This document shows, in pieces, positions 1 to 12,000 of a stretch of 64,000 bases of DNA. The notes under the pieces were generated by a model. The model was not told the DNA's origin. It made no database searches and was given only the letters and a program-made list of their open reading frames with translations. A program made the translations under genes and the position numbers. Numbering within the stretch: position 1 is the stretch's first letter; each line of letters opens with the position of its first letter. The DNA is from Patiria miniata (lineage: Eukaryota > Echinodermata > Asteroidea > Valvatida > Asterinidae), in contig NW_024037072.1 in NCBI RefSeq assembly GCF_015706575.1, positions 26,909,162 to 26,973,161 on the forward strand, given 5' to 3'.

Positions 1-1504
1 CAAAAGACAGAATCAAAAACCGCCCACGATTACGGTAAAGACTAACTTCGTGATATCTCATCGAAAACGTCATAAACAGACATTTTTAATTCAAGGCTTT
101 TACATCACAAAACCCGCAATGGAAACTAAACTGCTTCGGCGCTTTCATTTAAGGAATTCTCTTCGAAACCTAGGTGGACCGTTTCTCATCATGCAAGCAC
201 TCTCTTCACGAACACCTCGGACTGTCCCAGTTTTGTTTGTTCCCAAGTTGACGAGGCTTACACGTGTTCCTCAAGCAACTAGCTAAGCGAAGAAGACGGG
301 TCTACTCTCGGCCATTGCCCTCTGCGTTCCGTAGTCCGGCCGATACCACTTGGTACCCGATGAAAAGTTGGGCTTTCTACATAGTTTTACACGCATTCCA
401 CAGGGACCTGGACAAATGGTATAATTTACGAATCAAGGCACCGACTTTGCCTCCTCCCCCCATCCCCGAAAAAAAATCATATTATGTACTATTTACCACA
501 CATTTTTATCAGTTTCATATACGTTTGGTATATGACTTCACTTGTTTTGGCCGTGTTTGATGACTGGACTGCTGTGTCCACTCGTCCACGCAGCTGGCTT
601 TGATGCGGATTGACCAGCGAGTTATAAACCTGGTCCCCTGGGGAAGGGACAAATCCACAAACAAACAAGAGTAAATTACGAGATACAGTCCTGTAAACGA
701 CATCGACAACCAGTCTATAATGACGATTCTGATAATAAGTAGCCTATTCGTAAAAGTATACTCTCAACAGCTATATCCTTTGGAGTATTTCCCTATTTTA
801 ACCCCAACGCTTGTTGGTCATTATTCTTAGTCTTGTCTTTTTGGTAAGGATGTCATTTTTGTTTCATTTACGTTTTTCTGAAGAGGATTAGGTTACCTTA
901 TTGGAGAAATGATTCGTCGACTCTTTACTACTATAAAGCACTATATAAAATTGATACAAATCATTTTTAAAAAAGGCACAATACGTTATACCGCACCCAA
1001 AACAAATCCTTAACATAATCGGCTAACTTTTGATTTGGGAAAGGTCACTGTGCGAACATCTATTGGATATCAAGTCGTTGTGATTTTTTGTATTTATGAG
1101 TTTTTAAAGGATTCCGCGGAAGTAAGAATTTATTTTTTTAAGACATTGGATTGGTTTGAAAGTCGTCAAAAAACGTTGCCGCGAAGAATTATGAAGCTTT
1201 TTTTCTTATAGAAAGAGAACCTCAAAGAATACAAAATCAGTACCAGTCCAAGAAACACAACAGCGTGCAAACTGAGAGAAATTCAGGTCTTAATATACAG
1301 ATGCTAATTGATAACTTGACATTTCGCCCAGGGAGACTATATATTTCAACTTGAGTAGTTTCAAAATGTGATTATTTTCTTTTGTTTACTCTATCAATCC
1401 TTTCTCGACTTTACCACCACACGAAAGTTTACTTTGGCCTAATTTTATACACAAATACACCAAAATGTAGAAGTTCTGCACATGGACATTAATTATAATG
1501 AATG
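1..1504. other. Gene-free stretch
   Basis: AT-rich DNA with short random open frames only; no splice-bounded exon, RNA gene or recognisable transposon end seen. Confidence 0.4.
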
Positions 1505-2027
1505 TTAAAGGGAAAATACAACATTTGCAAACATCAAACAATAAAACTACCAAATCATTTTGAAATACTTTGCTGGACTGTTAGTGAATGACAGTGTAAA
1601 GCATCCTGTAAAATCATGGCACCTGGTATACTGTCATTTTTAAGAAAAGTGGTATTTTTGTATCAATTTCCAACGCTGATCGGCCGATCAGCGTTGGAAA
1701 CAACTGGCTTTTTTTTCAAATACTGGCCCCAATGGACCATCGCACTTGTTTGCAATCGATTACAAACCTATGAACGGGTACGAGCCAGCTAGACTGGTTC
1801 CCTGACCTTACAATTCCCCAATGTATGTAAACTGCTCTGATTCTTCTTGTATGGAGTCAGGGAACCAGACAACAGGAAAATGATCGTTTTTCTTGGTTTT
1901 TATAGCATTTTCGAACCCAAAACCTCAAAAAAGTCAGTGTAACTATATTTGCTATATATTTTCTATCCCCCAATTCCATCCATTTCTGAAAATTACAGCA
2001 AAAGCAAATGATGTATATTCCCTTTAA
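1505..2027. mobile_element. MITE with TTAA ends, copy 1
   Basis: A 523-bp unit with inverted ends TTAAAGGGAAAATACAACAT and, reading inward from the other side, TTAAAGGGAATATACATC. It begins and ends at TTAA, the target used by piggyBac-type elements. There is no coding capacity. The centre is a perfect 34-bp palindrome (1667-1700). Nearly the same sequence recurs at 20664-21185 in the same orientation. Confidence 0.85.
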
Positions 2028-2997
2028 CGGCAAAATATTTCTGTATAGTAGTTCATGTATATATAGACCAAGCTTCAGAGTTCAATGTCCACTCGTTCCT
2101 GAGCCCTAGACCCCATTTTTTAAAGCCACATTAAAGGGACAAGGTCAGGCCCGACGATTTCCCTTGATTTATACCCTTCATCTTCAGCTAGTGGCAGCCT
2201 CGAAAGAAGTTAGGCCGTCAAATTTAATTATAGGGGTCATTTGGGAGATTAGCTCTGCCGTCTGCCCTGGGCCTGGCGCGTACGGTGGTCTGCGGTAGTG
2301 GAGGCTCGTGACGCGTGATAAGTCGCCGGTGATTTTGTTTTTGGTCGAGAGCGTAACAATCGCACCCTCAAAAAATGAGGTAAGTGGTCATTTAAGCGTC
2401 TGGGTAATTAGGTAAGCTGTCGTTACTGACAGCATATAGGATCCTGATAATTCGAGCAGCCTGCGGCTGTATTGTCCTGATAAGGACAAGGCCAGAAAGA
2501 CTCGGGAACAAGCGAAGGCGATCGTTGACTTTTCCAAGGAAAGGTGCTATTCTTTTCTACCGCGCTGTGGCGATGACGGCGGGATTTACTGCCGTGGCAT
2601 ACCGGGCAAGACTGGGCAATAACGGCGCAGTGACCCGCTGCGGACTTCACCTGTCGCATCGGCATCGTAACCCTAGCGTTTGATGCGTCCCCGAGGCCCG
2701 ACCTGCGTGTCTTTTACTTTTTTTACAGGAGGAAAATTGGCCTTACAACCGCTCGGAACCCGCTAGCCAACAAATTCAGTAATTTCGCTGCGATGGTTTT
2801 ACCTTAAAGACATAAAAAGAAGAAAACTCGGTTTTTTATTTTATTTTCAATCATTATTGGGTGGAAAACTACGAGAGCCCAACGTGTCGCCGTGTAGTCC
2901 TGAAGCGTAATGCCGCGGAATGCTCGCCGAAGTCAATTGGTTGAGAGCCAGCAAAGTGTGTGTCTGTGGTAGTGATTGCCTGAACAAAAAAAAACCT
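2028..2997. other. Gene-free stretch with GC-rich island
   Basis: 2250-2700 is GC- and CpG-richer than its flanks but gives no convincing protein on either strand. The rest is AT-rich. No element ends are recognised. Confidence 0.35.
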
Positions 2998-3352
2998 GAT
3001 AGTGAGGTACATTAGTAACAAAAATGCTAAGGATCGTTACACAGTGGACAAAAGCACCATTTTTTCACCAAAGCATCTCCATGGTATACCTTTTCGAAAA
3101 AAAGACGGACGCAAAAAATTGGATGATGGAAAGGGCATGTATGACGTCATTATGACGTCATCAGCTAATTATTACATGAAAAAATATAAATTAATAATAA
3201 TCTTCAGACCTGCAAGCATCTCAACAACAAATTTGGTATCAAATTAAAGGGGACAACAAGATCTTTCATTTGAGTGGTATGTCATTGGGATGGAATATAG
3301 TTGAGGGTGATTTTGTGGGTCAAAGAAACCTTTTTGGTCAAAAGACCTGTTT
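2998..3352. repeat. Left long inverted repeat of a composite element (pairs with 6070-6420)
   Basis: About 350 bp starting TAGTGAGGTACATTAGT and containing CCATGGTATACC, a duplicated GACGTCAT palindrome, TAATTATTACATGAAAAAAT and GGTCAAAGAAACC. The right partner matches it on the opposite strand over its whole length, by eye with scattered differences. Together they could be the ends of a 3.4-kb DNA transposon or foldback element. Confidence 0.7.
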
Positions 3353-4093
3353 TTCCGAAGAAAATTTATTTTACTTTTTTGTTTAGAATATACTCTTGCT
3401 CTTATGACGTTTCTACTGTACTGAAAAGTCGAAAACCCTGTATTTTTTATCTCCATTCTTTGTTCCATTTAATTCTGGACAAAAAATTGTATCATTATGC
3501 ATGACATCGCACGTAAATATTATTGTTGCTAGGCTGCTTTCTTACATTTAGTAAATTCCGTCGTGTATGTTTTTTTTTCCCCGAGCCCTTACGGTGTGAG
3601 GCCACAGGGCCAGGGGCCTGCTTTAAGGCCCCTGAAAATGTTGGATTCTGGATGCACTGTGATGAAATATACTGAAGTATATACTTAAACTTATAAAACC
3701 CGAAAGGGTGTTTTTTGGTTCAAGTTAAAACAAAATGGTTCCACTGGAAGCGGGTGAATTTCTGTTCATAAAAATATTCACATAGGCCTAAACGATGTAG
3801 CTCTTGATATATTTGCAGTGTTATTTGTTTGTTACAGGGAATGGCAAATATAAAAGACTAACAGACCAAATGCATCTTTATGTTTATGATCGGTAGGTGG
3901 CAAGTTTGCGGCTAGGCAAGGATTTATCGGTCTACTGAGTTTTTATGAGGAAAAACTTGCAAAGGGTAACACATGAATAGCTTTTTTATTAAAACGAAAC
4001 TACACTGGAACTAGTTTCAATGGAAGCCCGTCCCACTCCTTTTAGGTTGGGATGTGTGTGAACCTTGATATTTGTTAATGTTGAGTACAGAAT

Positions 4094-4690
4094 GCTAGCA
4101 ACGTCAATGAAACTTTTAAATGAAAAGAAAAACCTTCAGGGGAAAGGTATGAACTCTGCCCCTATTGAAAGAAAAACATCGTGGCAAGCATAATCAACTT
4201 TGCCACCATTGTCATGGAAAAGGTTATTTTTTCGGGTCAAAGCTTCCATAATGGCGGAAATATCATAGACATGTCATGATTTTAGATACATTGAGAGAAA
4301 TATCGATTCTGCACTGCCTGAAAATTTAGAAAATATCTCCTCCTGATATTTTACAGTGTTACTTTGTGCTAGACGTTCGAAGCGCTAGCTAGCTAGCAAC
4401 GTCAATGAAATTTTTAAATGAAAAGAAAAACCTTCAGGGGAAAGGTATGAACTTTGCCCCTATTGAAAGATCGAATGAAAAAAATCGTGACAAGCATAAT
4501 CAACTTTGCCACCATTGTCATGGAAAAGGTTATTTTTTTCGGGTCAAAGCTTCCATAATGGCGGAAATATCATAGACATGTCATGATTTTAGATACATTG
4601 AGAGAAATATCGATTCTGCACTGCCTGAAAATTTAGAAAATACCTCCTCCTGATATTTTACAGTGTTACTTTGTGCTAGACGTTCGAAGC
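4094..4690. repeat. 298-bp tandem duplication
   Basis: The segment starting GCTAGCAACGTCAATGAAA at 4094 is repeated from 4392. Both copies run to CTAGACGTTCGAAGCGC with few differences. They share AACCTTCAGGGGAAAGGTAT and a CATGTCATGATTTTAGATAC stretch. It lies inside the span of the 2998-6420 inverted-repeat element. Confidence 0.85.
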
Positions 4691-4920
4691 GCCGCGCTAA
4701 GCCGCGGCAAAACTAGAAACGAACAAAACGAGGGAGATATTTTTAGATCAAGCACAATGTATAGCGCAGCGGCGCAATTTCAACGTCGTAGAACACTGCT
4801 GGCTGGAATACATTTTTGCCCGGGAGTAGGGGGTGCTGAAGCATATTTCAGCACCCCAATCCAAAAAGTTGGGGGTGCTGCAGCACCCACAGCACCCCCC
4901 GTTCCCGCGGGCTTGTTATT

Positions 4921-5185
4921 TTCGTTTCGGACTATTGAACCTTCGGACTGATTAACCTTATTCTAAATTCGGACTATCGAACCTTCGGATAAATAAACCT
5001 TCAGACTGATGAACCTTCGGATTAATGAACCTTCGGACTATTGCATCAAATGTTCGGATTAACGAACCTTATTTCATTTTCGGACTAACGAACCCCCCTT
5101 ATGGAAATTTTGTGCATTTGAACTATCGAACCTTCGGACTAAAGAACCTTCGGACTATTGGACCTTCGGACTATCGAGCCCCCGT
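4921..5185. repeat. Minisatellite, unit near TTCGGACTATCGAACC
   Basis: About a dozen imperfect units of 15-20 bp, such as TTCGGACTATTGAACC and TTCGGATTAATGAACC, each nearly self-complementary. Runs of open frame here simply reflect the repeat. Confidence 0.85.
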
Positions 5186-5482
5186 TTGTAATACATTGTT
5201 AAAAGACGTATCATCACCATTTCCGGCCACTCTGTTAATCTATTTCAGGTTACCACGTTCCTTTCTGTCTGGCTCCTAACCCATACCTCATTACCCGTAA
5301 TATACAACTCATATAAGAATGTTACGTCTTCCAGCTATAGTATATGGTCAAAACAAATGGATGTGGTAAAGACCAAATTCAAGGAGCCGCACAATGTCAC
5401 ACAATTTATTTTCTGCGTGACAAATACCGTCATTGTAGCACTTTTGTCCATAATCAAAAATGCTTAGATTTTTCAAGAAACT

Positions 5483-5580
5483 TTGAAAATAGTGACGTCA
5501 CTGCAACAGCAAATCAGCGTATTGTTACTTTTAAGTAACAATAAGCTGATTTGCTGTTGCAGTGACGTCACTATTTTCAA
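5483..5580. repeat. Long near-perfect hairpin with TGACGTCA motifs
   Basis: The arms read TTGAAAATAGTGACGTCACT and onward through GCAACAGCAAATCAGC. They are mirrored by GCTGATTTGCTGTTGC and AGTGACGTCACTATTTTCAA, with a second palindrome (TATTGTTACTT / AAGTAACAATA) at the tip. It could extrude as a cruciform. Each arm holds a CRE-like TGACGTCA. Confidence 0.85.
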
Positions 5581-5710
5581 ATGTCACTGATTATATCACT
5601 CTTCAATTCCCTGACCCTCAAAATGTCAAATTAATTACTTAGAATCTCATCACAACGCTTCACGACCTTATTTTCTACAATTAATTACTGTACGAACTTG
5701 GTAGTATATT

Positions 5711-5878
5711 GTGACGTCATTATTACGTCATAAAGTACCCTTCCTGTCATCTGATTTTTTACATCCTACCCTATTTTTGATCGTAACACATTGCCAAAGC
5801 TTTGGTGAAAAAAATGGTGCTTTTAAATACCATGTAACGATCCTTAGCATTTTTGTTACTAATGTAGTTCGCTATAAG
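5711..5878. repeat. Short third copy of the 6.4-kb inverted-repeat end
   Basis: It has TGACGTCATTATTACGTCAT, AGCTTTGGTGAAAAAAATGG and the AACGATCCTTAGCATTTTTG block. That last block matches the left end at 2998 better than the right end at 6420 does, so the left arm and this copy may be the true pair. Confidence 0.6.
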
Positions 5879-6069
5879 ATGCCTCACTTTTCCGCTTATC
5901 TTTGGAACAAGTTTAAACATATTTATGATACTAATAATCAATTACAAAAACTCTGGCATTGAATTTGAACTTTTCTCTCAAACTTAAAAACAACATCTCA
6001 CAATACCACATACTGTTTGCATGTTTAAACAAAGTGTCAATGTGACTACCCAAAATCCATGATTTTAGC

Positions 6070-6420
6070 CTAAAAACATGTCTTTTGACCAAAAAAAGGT
6101 TTTTTTGACCCACAAAATCACCCTTAACTATATTCCACCCCCATGACATACCACTCAAATGAAAGAGCTTGCTGTCCCCTTTAATTTGATACCACATTTG
6201 TTGTTGTAATGCTTGTAGTTCTGAAGATTATTATTAATTTATATTTTTTTCATGTAATAATTAGCTGATGACGTCATAATGACGTCATACATGCTCTTCC
6301 CATCATCCAATTTTTTGCGTCCGTCTTTTTTTCGAAAAGGTATACCATGGAGATGCTTTGGTGAAAAAATGGTGCTTTTGTCCACCGTGTCACGATTTTT
6401 TCACTAAGGTACCTCACTAT
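6070..6420. repeat. Right long inverted repeat of the composite element
   Basis: Reverse complement of 2998-3352, ending GGTACCTCACTAT at 6420. It shares CCATGGAGATGCTTTGGTGA and the ATGACGTCATAATGACGTCAT block. A third, shorter copy of the same end lies at 5711-5878 in the same orientation. Confidence 0.7.
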
Positions 6421-7175
6421 GACCCAAGAGCCTGGAGAACCCATGGCATTCCATGTCCAATGCCTCGCTCACCTAAAATCAAATTCCTTTCCCCATTAAT
6501 CATGCCGTCATCACTTTCAAAATATCCCCGGCGTTTACTAACAAATTTGACAGCGATGTGCCGGGCGTTGTTTCTGGCCAAATCGCCGACAATCTTCCGA
6601 CCATGACAGATTTGGACAATTATCAGAAGACAATTTACAGAACTATGAAGTAATAATTCCGGAACTGTAAATTGGTTTTGAAATGGAGAAAAAAAATCTG
6701 GTGCAAAATAATCATTATCAAAAGATTATTTCCGATATAACTGAAATAGTTTTAGTATAAGCCATGTATAAAAGTTAAAATTCTGCACTGGTTTTGTCAA
6801 AGCTCATTATAGTTTAGAATACTGGGTCGTAGTACATACCTCTCTTACGAACGAAACCAGATAGGGTCTGATAAATAGATGGTACAGTGGGACCAAATTG
6901 GAGAGATGTTTCCGTCTTGGCAAACTAACCAATCCACCTCACGTCATTCCTCGGTGTTTCACTTTAGGTGATTAGCCTCCGTAAAAGGCAAAAAAGAAAA
7001 GAAAAAAATAGAGGGAATGTGGGTGGTATCGGTGAGCGTAGCCTAATCAAACCGACTAAGGCATTAGTGTAATTGAGGAAATCCTACCCCGCGCAAGGGT
7101 TGAAGATGGCACCAAGATGATCTGTGTGAATAACAGGGCAGATTTTTGGTATGATGCAGCGGTTTGACTTTGGCT

Positions 7176-7507
7176 CATGGGCGTCGCCAGGATTTTTTTC
7201 TCGGGGGGCAAAGCACACCCCCCCCCCTCAAAAAAATCCTTGAACTTTCGCTAGCATATTCTCAATTTATCATTTTTTTTCCGAGGGTGGACTGGGGGGG
7301 GGGGGGACATTTTCCCACCCCACCCCCCACCCTGACATCCCTGCAGACGCCCATTTTGTTAAATGTGTATTAAATTAATAACAAATATGACTTCACAAGT
7401 TCACACCTCTTTTTCGCCCCCCCCTTTCTCTTTTTGTGTGTGTGTGTGCTTATCGGGGGGGGGGGGGGCGCCCCTTTGCCCCTCCCCCCCCCCTCGCGAC
7501 GCCCATG
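7176..7507. mobile_element. hAT-like MITE with G/C homopolymer subterminal tracts
   Basis: Ends CATGGGCGTCGCCAGG and, at the right, CTCGCGACGCCCATG are inverted. The 8-bp flanks CTTTGGCT and CTTAGGTT agree at six positions, as expected for an old 8-bp target duplication. Long G and C runs lie just inside each end. It is noncoding. Confidence 0.65.
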
Positions 7508-7796
7508 CTTAGGTTCATGGTTTATTCAACTCTTCACTTCAGAAAGGTTCTTTTCCAGTGGGGTACTTTGCGGGGGGGGGGGGGGCGCACAGGGTGAATC
7601 TTTTCTGGAGAGGGAGAAATCCATGCAATTTAACAATAAAAAGCTAATTTTGACTCCCTTAGGGGACGGGTGGGGGGGGGGGGGGTTTACAGGCCTCAAA
7701 CGGGGGTGGGGAAGGGGCTCGCCCCCGATGCCCCAACGACCTCCTGCCCCTTTACGCAGCTGTTCTTTTCTGCCATGTTTAGTTATCAAACTGGTT

Positions 7797-7915
7797 ACAC
7801 CTCTTTGTTCCGACACCCCTATGTTCCGATTGCACATATTCCTATTCCTAACCCTAACCCTAACCGGGAGTAACACAATCTAGGTTGTCGGAACATAGGG
7901 GTGTCGGAACATAGA
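7797..7915. repeat. Inverted repeat around a telomere-like CCCTAA motif
   Basis: TGTTCCGACACCCCTATGTT at the left is mirrored by GGTTGTCGGAACATAGGGGT at the right. Between them is CCTAACCCTAACCCTAACC, about three vertebrate-type telomere units. It is too short to be a telomere. Confidence 0.7.
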
Positions 7916-7976
7916 GCAGTCACCATCAAAATGGTACCGTAATCATTGTTTGCTCATGTGAATCTCTTTTCAGATA

Positions 7977-8420
7977 CTGCTGCTCCGTTATGCTGTGCTC
8001 TGCAACTCTGCACTGCTATGCTCAGCTTTTTTTACACCAAGTAGTGTATGAAAATGTGCCATGTTAAGCTTTAGGCCTACTATAGCGATGTCATGATCTG
8101 CTTCGTGCAATGCAACACTACGTTTTGCTCTGATCTCTCTAGCTCTGCCTTGCTCTACTATTGTCTTTGCTGTGCTATGCCATATAGCACTGCATTGTAT
8201 AGGCTTCACTTCTCTGCGCTGCTTTGTTCTTTACTGTCGCTTTTACCTGCCCGGCTGATGTGCTATTCTGCACTGCAGTGCGACTTTAAGATGTTTTACA
8301 TCGCTTTTGTGTGCTCTGTTCTCCTCTCCTTTGCTCTGTTCTGCCTTTCCTGAACCATTTTACTCGACCATGTTTAGGTTTCGTTCCATTATGTTTAGTC
8401 CTCTCTGTCATGTGTGTTAG
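7977..8420. repeat. Low-complexity TGCTCTGC-like tract
   Basis: Degenerate repeats of TGCTCTGC, TGCTATGC and CTGCACTG give a strong C/T over A/G bias on the + strand. Open frames here are Cys/Leu/Ser-rich products of the repeat, not genes. Confidence 0.6.
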
Positions 8421-11400
8421 CCATCCCTCTCAACTGTTTTTCAGATGCGTGTTTTATAAAGAAATGACACACACATTACTTGCCAGAAATTCTTAAATTG
8501 ACAAACTCTTTGAAAAAACGACACGTTTCTTTAATTTGGTATACTGTCTCTTCTCGGGTCGTATCCCTCCTTATGATTCTGTTTATTTAAAGTAAATACA
8601 AGATGGGATTCAGTGTGAAAGGTTAAAGCGACACATATTTCAATTATACTTTTTTTTTAAATTATTTGAATTGAAAACATCCTTTATATATTTTGGCACG
8701 AATACACCATGGTGTCAGCTTGCTCGATCCTTGCCTATAAAGAACTTGCTATGTAATCACAAACGTGATTTTCAGTAACTTTTTTTTCTTCTCTTTCATT
8801 GGTAACAAAAACACTGCAGTTTGATATTAATAACTCTAGCCGAGAGCCATCTGAAAGATGTCTATGCCAAGAGACCAGATGTGATTAATGATGGCCCGAT
8901 TGGGGCAGTTGTTGTTGGTTTTACCGCTATTTAACCCCTACTTAAGCGTCCACACGTGGTCCGCAACTGGTACGCGCACGCCGGCCCATGTTTGCCGAGA
9001 TGCAGTTAGGCGTGTCCGGCGCTTTCTAGTCAGACACCGTGACAAGGGAAAAAAGAAAATGGCCGGGGTATGTGGCAAGGCAAGGCACGGCGTGCGCGCT
9101 GCGCTCGCCCCGCTCGGTCCTCGATGACAACTCAACGATTCCGGATATGGCGCGGGGGGCCTTGGGTCCGTGTTTCTGCAAGTGCTCGCTCGACGAGAGC
9201 ATCCATCAAACAAGAGGGTGAAAAAAGAAGGGAAGTTCACGGTAAAAGTAAAAAGTGCAAACCCATCAAATCAATGAAGAATAGATAGTTGTCGGATAGG
9301 GTAGTAACTTCATTTCTGTAACTGCTGTATTGAAGATCGCACGCATGCAAAACTTACACTTGATGGCGCGTGAGTTGTATAGTTAATGGCCTATAGCTAC
9401 ATCTACATTCCCTTTTTCCCGCTTTGTGACGCGGGATCATTTACATCTTGATTATGGTGTCACGGTTTATGCATCGAACTACATGAGTCGCACGCGCCGG
9501 CATTAATATGTGCATGAACCTCACTTCCTGCATGGATCTGTTGCAAGTAATCTACTCACAACACTGATATAAGCTTTAAAAAACCCAACTGAATATTTAG
9601 GCTCATAATAGGCTAAACAACAGACCTAACTACACAACGTAAAAAACAGGACCGAAAACGGTGTACGGAAGGCGGCTACATGCTCTCAATCTAATGCCTT
9701 CAAATTTGTAAATGAGTTTCGCGCTTATTTTTAGATGTGCGTATACTTAATATAAAATTTGGACCAAAAAAAAATAGAATTCATTATTTGCTCAATTGTC
9801 CACCTGTCTAATAACTTCTTCTAAAATGCTTTCACGCGCTATAAAACACAAGCCTCCTTTGTATCAGCGAAAGAGCTCGTAAATTTATTTTGTGGCCCGG
9901 CAGACCGATGAGCAAGACAAAGCCCCTTTGATTGCGGGTGTCAAAAGCCCAAGTCAGCGCCCAGGTAAACCTAGCCTCTTACCGAGGGCCCATAGGACTT
10001 CCAAGGTGTGGACTGATGGAACGGTGGATAACTTAGCGTGTACCGTCAACGCACGATACGCTTAGACGCCCCGGACAAAGACGCTGCATGCTAGCTGTGC
10101 TACATCGACCGTCTTAATGATGGACCCAAATAGAAAGGCCGTTGGTACGAAGGGTTCCAGTTACGACCCGGGTTGATTCCGCAGTAAGAAAACCACCCCG
10201 AAAAAAAAATGCGAGTTAGATAAAACGGGCGATGACAACCTACACGCGATGTGTAAGGGTTTTGTGTGTGTGTTTGAGGAATACAATATCGAAACATTTC
10301 CGATTTCCTTTATGGCGTGTGAGAGGAGAACCTTCATTCACGATTTCTATGACTGTGTTTGTCAAACTTGCGTTTGAAAAAATGTTAAAAGGAAAAGATT
10401 GCCTGATAACTTATTGCTACTGCCATGTAGAATAAAATGAGCGCCATGATAAAGCATGTCTTATTCGCATAAAAACAAGCAGTCAAAATTATTACTTTGT
10501 AAATGTATATCAACCATTTCATTGAAGCATTTATTGCACGATGGCACCGTAAGTTTTGCTGAAACCAAACTTGAAGTTTTGAAAGATTTTAGAAGAGAAA
10601 GTTATGTGTTCAAATAATATAAATGTAAAATAATATAAAGGTTATTTCATCTAATCTTATAAATCAGTCAAGCAAAAAGTCAGGCAAACTGAAACATGCC
10701 AATTATTGATTAAAAGTTCCTTAACAATGAAAATAGAAAAATCAAGGGAAAAACAAATGCCGACTAGTTCCTCATTTATTGCATTTACTTGCAAGATAGG
10801 TAATGTGCACTTTAAATCGCACAGTAAGGAGACTACAAAACTTGAATGATTTATAAATGATTTTCCATGTTGAACCTTGCTTAGTTTCCCTGCCCCGTTC
10901 CCCCATTTGCCCGTTCGTTGACGCCCGTGAGCGTTTCGTTACGCCGACCGAGCACCGCACACCGGAGCTACACTTTCGAGTGATCGTGGCCGTCCGTGCC
11001 AAACCACTACTTCCAAACCTCACGCTACAAAGCCACATATTTGTTCTATCATGCTGTCATCACCGGGTGGCTTGCAATGGAAGAAAAGACACGCAGATGG
11101 AGAAAAAACTACTCGGTGCCTAAAACAAAAAAGTATCCTATTTTTGCCCCCCCCCATGATTCGTGACCAAGACTCCTGGAAATCACGGTGCAGCACTATC
11201 GGAAGGCCCGGTGCGGTGACACGAGAGATCCCGCTCTAACGTTGATGACACCGCTGAAATCATGGCAACATCACGCGCGCAGCGTTGGGTTCGATGGGGG
11301 GAAGAGATCGTTGCACACTTAGCGCAGCCCTGCCATTTTCCGCTCGGCTGACCTTGATGGATGGAGTCCGGAGATAAATTACGGGCGGCCACCTCTCTCC

Positions 11401-12000
11401 CCCATCTCTGTTTCTCTCCTTTCTTCACCCCCCCCCCCCCGATCACCCCTTTCAATATTCAGTCTAGTTACGGCGAATGAAAATGAAAATATCAATACCT
11501 AAACACGGCACCGTGGTATCGATCCATAGTTATCGATACCTCACGATCACTTCTTGTCTTCAAGATCACTGGGGACCACAGCAGTTCCGACTCGGGTTTC
11601 ATTTACAGAACCAGTCATGATTCATCGGCCGCCATCACCGTCTTCTAATCAGTGTTTCTCTAACGATGGCCAAGTTTGAAGCCTGTCTTGGCCTTTCTTT
11701 CGTCTTCTCGTTTCTTTTTTTCTTAAGAGATCCTTCACTAGTGAATGGTACCAACTCGGTATATGAGGCACCCCTCTTGGGAACCGGCTTGCTCGCGCGA
11801 TATTAATTACGGGGCGCCATGTTGATAGACTTGCAGAAATTACGATTTTTAACTGTGACATGGTGCGAATCGCAGATGCTCAGTGTCCTTCCTGATCATG
11901 TGCATTGGTTAGATTTCAGAACTCCAGGTCTTTGACGATGGTTTGAACATACAGCTATACGGATTTGGACGTGTACTGATGTTTTCCCTAGGTATAGGAG
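8421..12000. other. Gene-free stretch
   Basis: No supportable exon. 8940-9220 is CpG-rich and open in several frames on both strands, which argues for base composition rather than coding. 11170-11450 is similar and ends in a C-run. These may be regulatory CpG islands in the long intron or upstream DNA of the transcription-factor gene; that is inference. Confidence 0.35.

Noticed and set aside
7850-7866. Interstitial telomere
   Set aside because: Only about three CCCTAA units; too short to call.
7434-7883. 149-codon open frame, glycine/proline-rich
   Set aside because: Made of G and C homopolymer runs in and next to a MITE; unstable and not protein-like.
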